Assembly: GCA_027718005.1 (NCBI GenBank)
Contig: JALLOP010000023.1
Coordinates: forward strand, 1-16,351
Reading direction: 5' to 3'
DNA: 16,351 nucleotides
Origin: Patescibacteria group bacterium AH-259-L07
Lineage (GTDB): Bacteria; Patescibacteriota; Patescibacteriia; UBA2591; UBA6264
The translations under genes and the position numbers were made by a program. The stretch's first letter is position 1. Each line of letters starts with the position of its first letter. The notes under the pieces are model-generated. The model saw only the letters and a list, made by a program, of their open reading frames with translations, was not told the origin of the DNA and did not search any database. Of this stretch, positions 1-6,414 are shown piece after piece.

Positions 1-1
1 A

Positions 2-1117
2 AATACGATTGCAATTGTATCTGATGGGTCACGCGTTTTAGGATTAGGTGATATTGGTCCGGAAGCAGCATTGCCGGTGATGGAAGGGAAAGCCTTGTTA
101 TTTAAATATTTAGGCGGTGTTGACGCGATCCCGATTTGTCTTAATACCAAGGATCAAGATGAAATAATTAAAACAGCGCTCTTAATCCAACCTGCGTTTG
201 GCGGCATTAATTTAGAAGATATTGCACAGCCCAAATGCTTTCATATTCTTGAAATTTTGAAAAAAAAGGCATATATTCCGGTATTTCATGATGATCAGCA
301 AGGGAGCGCCACGGTTACGCTTGCCGGCATTATAAATGCATTAAACATTGTGGGGAAAACGTTGGATAAAGTAAAAATTGCAATGATTGGCGCTGGCGCT
401 TCAAATATTACGTTAGCACGAATTATAACTAAAGCAGGTGCTGATTTTAAAAATATTATCATGGTGGATAGCAAAGGCATACTTCATTCAAAACGAACTG
501 ATCTGCGCGAGAAGTTTCCTCAAAAATGGGAATTGGCGCAAAAAACCAATGCGAAAAACATACAAGGCGGCATTGATAGAGCAATGAAAGGGGTTGATAT
601 AGTGATCGCATTTTCTCGCCCCAGACCTGATATTATTAAGCCTCAATGGGTTAGGTCCATGGCAAAGGAGAATATTGTATTTGCATGTTCTAATCCTGTC
701 CCTGAAATATGGCCATGGGATGCAAGAAGCGCAGGAGTGAGAATTATAGCAACCGGAAGATCTGATTTTAGCAATCAAGTTAATAATTCCTTAGGGTTTC
801 CTGCTATATTTCGGGGCGCATTAGACGTACGCGCAAAAACAATTACGGATGAAATGTGTATTGCCGCAGCATATGCCTTAGCAAAATATGCGCAAGATAA
901 AGGGCTATCTGAAGATTATATTATTCCCTCAATGGATGAATGGGAGATGTATCCTAAAGTTGCAGCCGCAGTTGGTATGAAAGCAATAGAGCAGGGCATA
1001 GCAAGCGTAAAAATGAGTTATAATAAGCTATATAAACTTGCGAGTGATACCATTAGATCAAGCAGAGACCAAATACACGCGTTAATGAAACAAAATTTAA
1101 TTAAAGTAAAAAAATAA
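2..1117 (+). CDS. NAD-dependent malic enzyme (5'-truncated)
   Basis: Oxidative decarboxylation of malate to pyruvate, cytoplasmic, linking C4 acids to pyruvate. The reading frame is open from base 2, so the N-terminus lies outside the window; 371 codons are visible. The first ATG in view (71) is internal: family sequence (SDGSRVLGLGDIGPEAALPV) precedes it. Other family motifs are HDDQQGSATVTLAGIINAL, a Rossmann nucleotide-binding loop IGAGASNITLARI (usual form GAGAAG), ACSNPVPEI, and the late motif FPAIFRGALDV. These match bacterial malic enzymes rather than malate dehydrogenase. It ends in TAA 2 bp before the next gene, so the two are probably cotranscribed. NAD rather than NADP preference is inferred only from family habit. 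Confidence 0.93.
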   Translation, partial: NTIAIVSDGSRVLGLGDIGPEAALPVMEGKALLFKYLGGVDAIPICLNTKDQDEIIKTALLIQPAFGGINLEDIAQPKCFHILEILKKKAYIPVFHDDQQGSATVTLAGIINALNIVGKTLDKVKIAMIGAGASNITLARIITKAGADFKNIIMVDSKGILHSKRTDLREKFPQKWELAQKTNAKNIQGGIDRAMKGVDIVIAFSRPRPDIIKPQWVRSMAKENIVFACSNPVPEIWPWDARSAGVRIIATGRSDFSNQVNNSLGFPAIFRGALDVRAKTITDEMCIAAAYALAKYAQDKGLSEDYIIPSMDEWEMYPKVAAAVGMKAIEQGIASVKMSYNKLYKLASDTIRSSRDQIHALMKQNLIKVKK

Positions 1118-1119
1118 TT

Positions 1120-1842
1120 ATGCAAAAACAAGATTTAAAAAATATAGAGCAAAAATGGCCAAATTATTTGGTGTTAGTACGTCATGGCCAATCAATTTAT
1201 AATGAAGAGCGAGAATTGGTAAATCGCGGCATCCTCAATTCATATACCACCAAGGTAAAAGATGTGCGAAATGCCGATGTTGCGCTCTCTAGAAAAGGCA
1301 AGCAGCAAGCGCAAGAAACTGCTGAGTTTCTTAAAAAAACATATTCACATTTTGATTTCATTTTTGCTTCTCCATTTAAACGCGCGCATCATACGGCGCG
1401 TATTATTGCTAAGGAATATCCTGATACGCGCTTTATTATTGAGGAACGAATTAGAGAGAAAGAATTTGGTGTGAAAGATGGTCTAACACCAAAGGAATTT
1501 AAAAAACTATTTCCGTATGAATATGAACGAAAACAAAAAGAAAAAAAATATTACTATCGACCAATTGGCGGAGAATCGTACTGTGATATGAATCTGCGTA
1601 TATGGTCATTTATGTCAACAGTGGTCCGAGAGTATGCAAAAACAAATATACTTATTGTTTCTCACTCAGCAGTGATGCTCTCGTTTAGAAAATTATTAGA
1701 AAAATTAACTGAAGAAGAAGTTTTAAAAATCAATAAACATGATGATATTAAAAATTGTGCAATTGTTGCATATCGATTTGATCCAAATTTAAAACCAAAA
1801 CCCAAGTTAAAGCTGGATATATACAACAAAATTGCGTATTGA
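1120..1842 (+). CDS. Histidine phosphatase family protein (phosphoglycerate mutase-like)
   Basis: A 240-residue protein of the branch-1 histidine phosphatase superfamily. The phosphohistidine motif is VLVRHGQS (R21, H22, G23). The other expected catalytic residues are R88 in SPFKRAHHTA, E113 in ERIREKEFG, and the second histidine H182 in IVSHSAV. Members are phosphoglycerate mutases or broad phosphatases; the sequence does not identify the substrate. It lacks the long conserved insertions of a true dPGM, so a phosphatase is more likely. ATG 1120 lies 2 bp after the malic enzyme stop and has no Shine-Dalgarno sequence, which suggests translational coupling. The TGA stop touches the left arm of the palindromic repeat that follows. 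Confidence 0.9.
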   Translation: MQKQDLKNIEQKWPNYLVLVRHGQSIYNEERELVNRGILNSYTTKVKDVRNADVALSRKGKQQAQETAEFLKKTYSHFDFIFASPFKRAHHTARIIAKEYPDTRFIIEERIREKEFGVKDGLTPKEFKKLFPYEYERKQKEKKYYYRPIGGESYCDMNLRIWSFMSTVVREYAKTNILIVSHSAVMLSFRKLLEKLTEEEVLKINKHDDIKNCAIVAYRFDPNLKPKPKLKLDIYNKIAY

Positions 1843-1912
1843 TCCCTCACCCAGCAGTGATGCATTTTTTTCAAAAATGCGATAGCATTTTTATCACTGC
1901 TGGGTGAGGGAT
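1842..1912. repeat. Long palindromic repeat, copy 1
   Basis: A perfect 20-bp inverted repeat: 1842-1861 (ATCCCTCACCCAGCAGTGAT) pairs with 1893-1912. The 31-bp centre is itself repetitive, with GCATTTTT and AAAAATGC blocks at 1862-1869, 1873-1880 and 1885-1892. It overlaps the stop codon of the phosphatase gene and ends against the -35 of the next promoter. A related element lies in opposite orientation at 12315-12413. It could act as a transcriptional barrier, but there is no clean terminal T-run. REP/MITE-like identity is inference. Confidence 0.9.
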
Positions 1913-1939
1913 TGACAGCATTAAGACGTATATTATAAT
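1912..1939 (+). promoter_or_regulatory. Sigma-70-type promoter for the 1983 gene
   Basis: Perfect -35 TTGACA (1912-1917), 16-bp spacer, perfect -10 TATAAT (1934-1939). Predicted start is near 1946, giving a ~37-nt leader that includes the strong SD GGGGGAG. The -35 overlaps the last base of the palindromic repeat. Confidence 0.85.
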
Positions 1940-1982
1940 AAACGTGTAAATATTAGTTCTTAAACAAAAAGGGGGAGAAAAA

Positions 1983-2951
1983 ATGAAAAAAATAGTGATG
2001 ATATTCGTGTTGGTAAGCATGGCTTATCCTTCATCAAAGTTTTCCTTGATAGAACATCAAGCTGATTTTTCTTACGGGCTAGCAGGTAATGCCTTGGTAA
2101 ATACGGCGACTTATAAGATGATAGGGTTCTTTGGAGAAGGGAGCAGCATGGAACTTGGATGGAGTTGGGGGCCATTGCCTGTACAAGGATATGTCTTTAG
2201 TATCGCATTGCCAAGATCTTCGTATACTATTGGTAGGATGATTCCAGTGCCTAATATCCTTGCATTTGGTAGTAACTATAGAGCTGAATACGATGCCGAC
2301 TTAGCACAAGAGATAGACGACGCACTTGTTGAGTTAGACAGTACTCGCAAAGGAAATTATCCTGATGATATATTTACTAAACCTCTGCCAATTATAAAAA
2401 TAGAAAGAGCGTCTCTAAAGTTTATTGGCAAGAGTATTAAAACAGGAGAACAAGCATTGGTTTTTGATGAGCTTAAGTGGACCAGATATGTGGGTGGACA
2501 CGTAAAAGGGTATCGATTTGTAGGCGGCTTGATAATGGATGGCATTTATTTTAAACAATGGAAGTTTGGAGATTTTAACGGTGGATTCTTTAGTGTAGAA
2601 GATGTGGATGTTAAAGGATGGCCGGATGATAGCGAAGAGACAAGAATTAAAGCAAGTGTATTTTTTAAGGATAATAAATTTTTATGGGAAGCCGGCGCAA
2701 TGCAGAACATTTTTCCTCTCGAGAGATACTTATGGGTAACGATGGGGTTTAATGTCCGTTTCTTTGGTGATTTTTCTACTGAGCCATTAGGAATAGATTT
2801 TTTTGGCCTTAATTTCCGTCGGGGCAGTTATGTAGCACGAGCAACGTTTGGTTTTAATTTGTATGGAGATGACTATGAAGGGGATAAAGCAATATACTAC
2901 ATTGGCGTTAATCTTAATATCGAGCCGGATGTATGGAGAACAAAATACTAA
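1983..2951 (+). CDS. Exported protein of unknown family, possibly beta-rich
   Basis: A 322-residue protein I do not recognise. It starts with a signal-like segment (residues 1-16: charged MKK, then a hydrophobic stretch, then AYPSS), so it is probably exported. The rest is rich in aromatic residues and glycine with alternating hydrophobic/polar strands, for example WGPLPVQGYVFSIAL, GGHVKGYRFVGGLIMDG and VARATFGFNLYG. That resembles an outer-membrane or other beta-barrel/beta-sandwich protein. A barrel would be surprising if the organism is a CPR bacterium, a group usually thought to lack an outer membrane. ATG 1983 is chosen for its SD (GGGGGAG, 7 bp upstream) and signal peptide. It is monocistronic, with its own promoter (1912) and terminator (2953-2978). 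Confidence 0.8.
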   Translation: MKKIVMIFVLVSMAYPSSKFSLIEHQADFSYGLAGNALVNTATYKMIGFFGEGSSMELGWSWGPLPVQGYVFSIALPRSSYTIGRMIPVPNILAFGSNYRAEYDADLAQEIDDALVELDSTRKGNYPDDIFTKPLPIIKIERASLKFIGKSIKTGEQALVFDELKWTRYVGGHVKGYRFVGGLIMDGIYFKQWKFGDFNGGFFSVEDVDVKGWPDDSEETRIKASVFFKDNKFLWEAGAMQNIFPLERYLWVTMGFNVRFFGDFSTEPLGIDFFGLNFRRGSYVARATFGFNLYGDDYEGDKAIYYIGVNLNIEPDVWRTKY

Positions 2952-2952
2952 G

Positions 2953-2978
2953 AAAAGAGTTCCACGGGGAGCTCTTTT
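2953..2978 (+). terminator. Intrinsic terminator after the 1983 gene
   Basis: Stem of about 11 bp (AAAAGAGTTCC with GGAGCTCTTTT, one G-T pair) and loop ACGG, ending in TTTT. It lies directly after the stop codon. Confidence 0.75.
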
Positions 2979-3037
2979 GCTTTCGGAGCGAGAAAGTCCT
3001 AACTTTTTTGTTTCAGATGCTCCAGATCGATCACCTC

Positions 3038-3063
3038 TTGACAATATAAACTCATTATAGTAT
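3038..3063 (+). promoter_or_regulatory. Probable promoter for the AAA ATPase gene
   Basis: Perfect -35 TTGACA at 3038-3043. The -10 is uncertain: TATAGT (3056-3061) or TAGTAT (3058-3063) are good hexamers but give short spacers of 12 or 14 bp. The neighbouring genes show the same TTGACA-led layout. Confidence 0.5.
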
Positions 3064-3105
3064 CCATTACTAATAATCAATCGTTCCTTGCAAAGGAGGA
3101 AAACA

Positions 3106-4533
3106 ATGGAAGAAAAAGGATTTCAAGTAGTTGTAGAAGATAAAGAACGGCTTTTCGAGCAGTTTAGCGACAACAATGATAGCTTCATCTCTAAAATGAG
3201 TCACCAATTAGGAGGCGCTCCTCTTGAAGAACCGGCCGAAAAGGTTGAGGTAATAGCTTCTAGTAATGGAAATCACTACATGCTGAGTGCTACTGTCTAC
3301 ATGATCCAGAGGCCAGAAGGGATTTTCAAGAAGAAAGAGTTAACTCTGCCCCATAAGCAATTGTCGCAACACTTCTCAACCAAGAAAGTTGGGCAATGTG
3401 TATTTATTTTTGACGACAAAGGTCGGGAAGAATTTATAGTGTATCTAAAGGGTGGGCTTATCGAAGAATTCAAAATAGAGGCAGGTGGCGGAGAAGAGAG
3501 CCAAAGCCTCAGTTCCCCGTTAAAGAGAGTAACCACCCTTGAGGATTTTAAGAAAGATGTCTTGAAGTTTACCAAATTGGTCGAAGTCACGGTAAGTAGC
3601 ATATATGAAGATCTTCACAAAAAATCCCCGAGCGTAACGCTCTATCTAAGGCCATCTATATTGAAAGCAAAAGTAAAAGAAACACAAGTAGAATCTTCTC
3701 CTACTGAAGACGATGTTCGAAAGGACATGGTCAAAAAGACTATCGAGATTGATAGACCAAATGTAACCTTTGATGATATCGGTGGACAGGAAAGCGCAGA
3801 AAAAGAGGTTCGTAGCTTGAGTCTTTGGCTCAAAGATCCTGAGCGCTACAAAAAATGGGGAAACCCCAAGCCAAAAGGTGTCTTAATTCATGGCCCTGAA
3901 GGAACAGGGAAGAACTTACTGGCTATGGCGCTGGCGAACGAGGCAGAGGCTAATTTCTATCGCGTAAGACTTTCTGATATGACTTCGATGTGGCGCGGTC
4001 AAGAAGAAAAGCGATTTCAAGATGCCATTGATATTGCTGAAGAGAATGGCCCCAGCATTTTATTTTTAAATGAACTAGACGCTCTTGCTGGTCAACGGAG
4101 CCTCTCTCATGAAGTAACTCAAAGAGTAGTAGCTACGCTTAACGAAAATTTTGGTGATACGGAGACCTCCTGTAAAAATGTTATGCTTCTCGCTTGCACA
4201 AATCGTCTTGAAGCCGTGGACAACGCTGTAATACGAGCCGGTAGATTTGATCGACTTGTTGAGGTTTTTCTTCCTGATGATGAAGAAAGAGCGAAAATTT
4301 TTACTATTCATTTGGCCAAAGCTGAAAAAATAGCTGAACGGGAACTTTTTGTAGATATAGACTGGAATCCTGTAGTTAATCAAACCCATGGGATAAACGG
4401 CGCTGACATTGCTGAGATTATCCGGAGAGTGCTTGAAGAAAAAGTATGGAAGGAGGATAAAGGCGAAACAGTAGGTTTGGCTACTACTGAAGATATTCTA
4501 GAACAAATCAAAACCTACGAAAGAGTTAAGTAA
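3106..4533 (+). CDS. AAA+ ATPase with divergent Walker B
   Basis: A 475-residue protein. ATG 3106 is chosen over the in-frame TTG 3088 because AAAGGAGG sits just upstream. The N-terminal ~215 residues are unrecognised. From about residue 222 there is a classic AAA module: FDDIGGQESAEKEVRSL, Walker A GPEGTGKN (263-270, normally GPPGTGKT), Walker B ILFLNELDAL, sensor ACTNR, and arginine-finger region IRAGRFDR. It resembles FtsH or proteasome-type AAA domains. In Walker B the usual Asp is Asn (N322), while the catalytic Glu (E323) is kept. No protease or transmembrane segment is visible, so it probably remodels proteins or works with a partner. A ClpP-like membrane protease lies three genes downstream in the same block, but a partnership is inference. 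Confidence 0.88.
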   Translation: MEEKGFQVVVEDKERLFEQFSDNNDSFISKMSHQLGGAPLEEPAEKVEVIASSNGNHYMLSATVYMIQRPEGIFKKKELTLPHKQLSQHFSTKKVGQCVFIFDDKGREEFIVYLKGGLIEEFKIEAGGGEESQSLSSPLKRVTTLEDFKKDVLKFTKLVEVTVSSIYEDLHKKSPSVTLYLRPSILKAKVKETQVESSPTEDDVRKDMVKKTIEIDRPNVTFDDIGGQESAEKEVRSLSLWLKDPERYKKWGNPKPKGVLIHGPEGTGKNLLAMALANEAEANFYRVRLSDMTSMWRGQEEKRFQDAIDIAEENGPSILFLNELDALAGQRSLSHEVTQRVVATLNENFGDTETSCKNVMLLACTNRLEAVDNAVIRAGRFDRLVEVFLPDDEERAKIFTIHLAKAEKIAERELFVDIDWNPVVNQTHGINGADIAEIIRRVLEEKVWKEDKGETVGLATTEDILEQIKTYERVK

Positions 4534-4607
4534 CCCGAAAGAAAGACCGGCTTTCAGATTAGCGAAGAAGACACTGGTGAAGAGAATTCCTAACTTTCTG
4601 AATTTTT

Positions 4608-4637
4608 AAAAAGAGCGGGGCAGCCCCTCGCTTTTTT
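4608..4637 (+). terminator. Intrinsic terminator after the AAA ATPase gene
   Basis: GC-rich stem GCGGGG/CCCCTCGC with AG-containing loop, flanked by an A-run and a T6-run. The terminators at 5159-5189 and 6345-6375 share the AAAAAG...CCCTCGCTTTTTT design. Confidence 0.88.
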
Positions 4638-4654
4638 ACTTGTGGAAAAATTTG
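4624..4654 (+). repeat. 31-bp direct repeat copy 1 (terminator tail plus downstream)
   Basis: These 31 bases recur at 5176-5206 with one mismatch. They cover the right arm of the terminator, its T-run, and 17 bases of following DNA including CTTGTGGAAAA. Similarity beyond the terminator suggests a copied transcription-unit end rather than convergence. Confidence 0.85.
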
Positions 4655-4664
4655 ACCTGAAGGG

Positions 4665-4692
4665 GTGTGTTGTGTTGTGTTGTTGTGTTGTT
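4665..4692 (+). repeat. TGTGT/TGT simple repeat abutting the -35
   Basis: An irregular run of TGTGT and TGT units leads straight into the TTGACA -35 at 4691. It is a slippage-prone tract just upstream of a promoter. Confidence 0.85.
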
Positions 4693-4719
4693 GACATTTT
4701 TTCATTTTTCTCTTATACT
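4691..4719 (+). promoter_or_regulatory. Promoter for the 4765 gene
   Basis: TTGACA (4691-4696), 17-bp T-rich spacer, TATACT (4714-4719). Predicted start is near 4726, with SD AAAGGAGG before ATG 4765. Confidence 0.85.
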
Positions 4720-4764
4720 TATATATAGTTTTTCCAAAAGTTAAGATCTTTAAAAGGAGGAAAT

Positions 4765-5160
4765 ATGAGCAAGAAGCAGAAGGTTAAGAAGCTGATGAAG
4801 TTCTTAGGGATAGATAGCAAAGATGCTCCATTTTTTCAAATTCTTTTAGAACGCGATGTTGCCATGACCAAGTGGCTTAAAGGCAAAGAAACCGCTAAAG
4901 AATTTCGTGAGATTGTTGAGAAAGGATTAGAAAGAGTACTAAGAGCGCTTGAAGATATTTATGCCGACCTTTTAACAGAACAAGGTATTGATGAATTACT
5001 TGAGTTGCATCCTCATCTTGCATTAAAGCGCTTGGAAGAGATTAATCCTGAAGTTGAAAGGCACTTGATGGTTGTTTTTGAAGAATTTTCAAAAGAACTT
5101 GACGAAGAAGCAGAAGCATTGGAGGCGAAAATTAACAGCATCCAAGTCGGCGAAGCATAA
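4765..5160 (+). CDS. Small acidic helical protein, unknown
   Basis: A 131-residue protein I do not recognise. It has no signal peptide or membrane segment and is strongly helical, with long runs of Glu, Lys, Leu and Ala (for example EFREIVEKGLERVLRALEDI, and an acidic C-terminus FEEFSKELDEEAEALEAKI). The start is basic (MSKKQKVKKLMK). It could be a coiled-coil adaptor or a helical bundle. Start is fixed by the strong SD AAAGGAGGAAAT. It forms its own transcription unit between the promoter at 4691 and the terminator at 5159-5189, which resemble those of its neighbours. Confidence 0.8.
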   Translation: MSKKQKVKKLMKFLGIDSKDAPFFQILLERDVAMTKWLKGKETAKEFREIVEKGLERVLRALEDIYADLLTEQGIDELLELHPHLALKRLEEINPEVERHLMVVFEEFSKELDEEAEALEAKINSIQVGEA

Positions 5161-5189
5161 AAAAGACGGGGCAAGCCCCTCGCTTTTTT
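5159..5189 (+). terminator. Intrinsic terminator after the 4765 gene
   Basis: A-run, GC stem ACGGGGC/GCCCCTCGC, T6-run. Almost the same sequence as the terminator at 4608-4637. Confidence 0.87.
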
Positions 5190-5206
5190 ACTTGTGGAAA
5201 AGTTTG
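5176..5206 (+). repeat. 31-bp direct repeat copy 2
   Basis: Second copy of the 4624-4654 repeat, one mismatch (A to G at 5201-5202 region). It again ends with TGTGGAAAA followed by a T-rich stretch. Confidence 0.85.
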
Positions 5207-5227
5207 GGTGTAAGGTAAAAGTTTGGG

Positions 5228-5255
5228 TTGACAAAATTTTTAGATGGGCTAAATT
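5228..5255 (+). promoter_or_regulatory. Promoter for the Cys-rich gene
   Basis: Perfect -35 TTGACA (5228-5233), 16-bp spacer, weak -10 TAAATT (5250-5255). GATAAT at 5256-5261 is a better hexamer but sits too far away (22 bp). Confidence 0.6.
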
Positions 5256-5306
5256 GATAATGAAGGTAAAGAATAGTTCTTTACCACCAACCAAAAGGAG
5301 GAGAAA

Positions 5307-5471
5307 ATGGAGTATACGTGTCTAGACTGCGGGTGCAAGTTTGAGGTGGAAGAAGGCGGGGAAAAGAAATGCCAATGCCAGGAAGGCTGCTGCAACGGTA
5401 AATGTGGGACAGAAGCGAAAGAAGATACAACTTCTCAGGATTCAGAAAAAAAGTGCGCTTGCTGCAAGTAA
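5307..5471 (+). CDS. 54-residue cysteine-rich protein (metallothionein- or zinc-ribbon-like)
   Basis: A short gene with SD AAAGGAGGAG five bases before ATG 5307. Of 54 residues, 11 are Cys: C5, C8, C10, C22, C24, C28, C29, C33, C50, C52, C53. They fall into clusters CLDCGC, CQCQEGCCNGKC and a terminal CACCK, separated by a polar Ser/Thr/Asp/Glu linker. Such density and CxC/CC spacing fit metal binding (metallothionein-like) or a zinc ribbon; I cannot assign a named family. It has no signal peptide and is cytoplasmic by default. It is flanked by its own promoter (5228) and terminator (5483-5523), so it appears to be independently expressed. Confidence 0.85.
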   Translation: MEYTCLDCGCKFEVEEGGEKKCQCQEGCCNGKCGTEAKEDTTSQDSEKKCACCK

Positions 5472-5482
5472 CTTTTCTCTAT

Positions 5483-5523
5483 AAACCTCTCAGTGTCGGG
5501 TTCTAACTCCCTGAGAGGTTTTT
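5483..5523 (+). terminator. Intrinsic terminator after the Cys-rich gene
   Basis: 11-bp stem AAACCTCTCAG / CTGAGAGGTTT, 17-nt loop, ending in a T-run. Confidence 0.88.
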
Positions 5524-5529
5524 CTAAAT

Positions 5530-5558
5530 TTGACAAAATCGGAAAAATATGCTAATAT
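5530..5558 (+). promoter_or_regulatory. Promoter for the ClpP-like gene
   Basis: TTGACA (5530-5535), 17-bp spacer, TAATAT (5553-5558). Predicted start is near 5565, a ~47-nt leader containing GGAGGAG before ATG 5612. Confidence 0.75.
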
Positions 5559-5611
5559 GAAGTTAGAACGTTAAAAAATAGTAACCAAAAGATCAAGCAT
5601 GGAGGAGACGC

Positions 5612-6346
5612 ATGAACGATTTAGTATATTCAGTAGTCATATATTTGGTATTCCCGATGATTGTGGCGATAATAACAACTCTATGGAAGTCCGTTATCTC
5701 ACCTTGCCTTTCCTTAATGGTGAGGGCGGAGAAATATGGATCATTAAGGCCTGAATCAAAAGATGGGGTGATCATGATAACTGCTGATATTGATGAAAAA
5801 AATGCTTTACGGATAATGAGAGAACTTGAATGGCTCGAGTATGATTCTTCAACTTCTCGAATTCTGATTTTCCTTGGCTCAAGCGGAGGAGAATTTGCTG
5901 CTTCTTGGGTAGTCTATCATACAATGAAGAAGTGCAATAAGCCAATTGAGGTCAGGTGTTGTTTTGCTCACTCAGCTGCTGTTTTAATTTTAGCAGGCGG
6001 AACAAAAGGAAGACGATTTATTTACCAATTACATCTTAATAAACAGATTTGGGTTCATCGCGCCAATACACGTCGTCAGCAAAAAGGATTGTTGAAATTA
6101 ATATCATATCCTCTTCTGATGGCTTGCATCGTATGGTACAATAGATCCCTTTCTGAAGCGATAGGTAGGCCCATGAAACGAATAGCTGAAGACACAAAAA
6201 ATAATACACACCTTTCTGCAGGGGGAGCGGTGGCCTATGGATTTGCAGATGATATTCTCCCCTTCGAACAGGAAGCACTACCTCTAGATATTGAAAAGTT
6301 CCAACTAGTAAACAAAGAAACAGGAGATATATACAAATCAATTTAA
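5612..6346 (+). CDS. Membrane-anchored ClpP-like serine protease
   Basis: A 244-residue protein. Residues ~4-25 form one hydrophobic membrane segment; the rest is a ClpP/crotonase-fold domain. The glycine-rich loop SSGG (90-93) matches the ClpP SPGG oxyanion region. The nucleophile is S121 in AHSAAVLILAGG, the histidine H149 in IWVHRA, and the acid probably D194 in AEDTKNN, next to LSAGGAVAYGFADDI (ClpP: LSAxEAxEYGLxD). The triad therefore looks intact. The family includes ClpP and membrane ClpP-class proteases that degrade proteins, usually with an ATPase. The SD is GGAGGAG. An AAA+ ATPase in the same block is a possible partner, though each gene has its own promoter and no direct evidence links them. 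Confidence 0.88.
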   Translation: MNDLVYSVVIYLVFPMIVAIITTLWKSVISPCLSLMVRAEKYGSLRPESKDGVIMITADIDEKNALRIMRELEWLEYDSSTSRILIFLGSSGGEFAASWVVYHTMKKCNKPIEVRCCFAHSAAVLILAGGTKGRRFIYQLHLNKQIWVHRANTRRQQKGLLKLISYPLLMACIVWYNRSLSEAIGRPMKRIAEDTKNNTHLSAGGAVAYGFADDILPFEQEALPLDIEKFQLVNKETGDIYKSI

Positions 6347-6375
6347 AAAAGAGCGAGTAGCCCTCGCTTTTTTTT
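6345..6375 (+). terminator. Intrinsic terminator after the ClpP-like gene
   Basis: A6-run, stem GAGCGAG/CTCGCTTT, T8-run. It shares the CCCTCGCTTTTTT right arm with two upstream terminators. Confidence 0.88.
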
Positions 6376-6377
6376 GC

Positions 6378-6406
6378 TTGAAACAAGAGTATAAATGTGA
6401 TAGTAT
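6378..6406 (+). promoter_or_regulatory. Promoter giving a probably leaderless mRNA
   Basis: TTGAAA (6378-6383), 17-bp spacer, TAGTAT (6401-6406). The expected start, ~7 nt after the -10, falls at about 6413-6415, which is the ATG of the next gene. Confidence 0.65.
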
Positions 6407-6414
6407 TACTTTGT

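Noticed and set aside
488..778. Long antisense ORFs inside malic enzyme, AAA, LMF, mutY and Kelch genes
   Set aside because: They are shadows of well-supported genes on the other strand, with no ribosome sites or coherent protein features.
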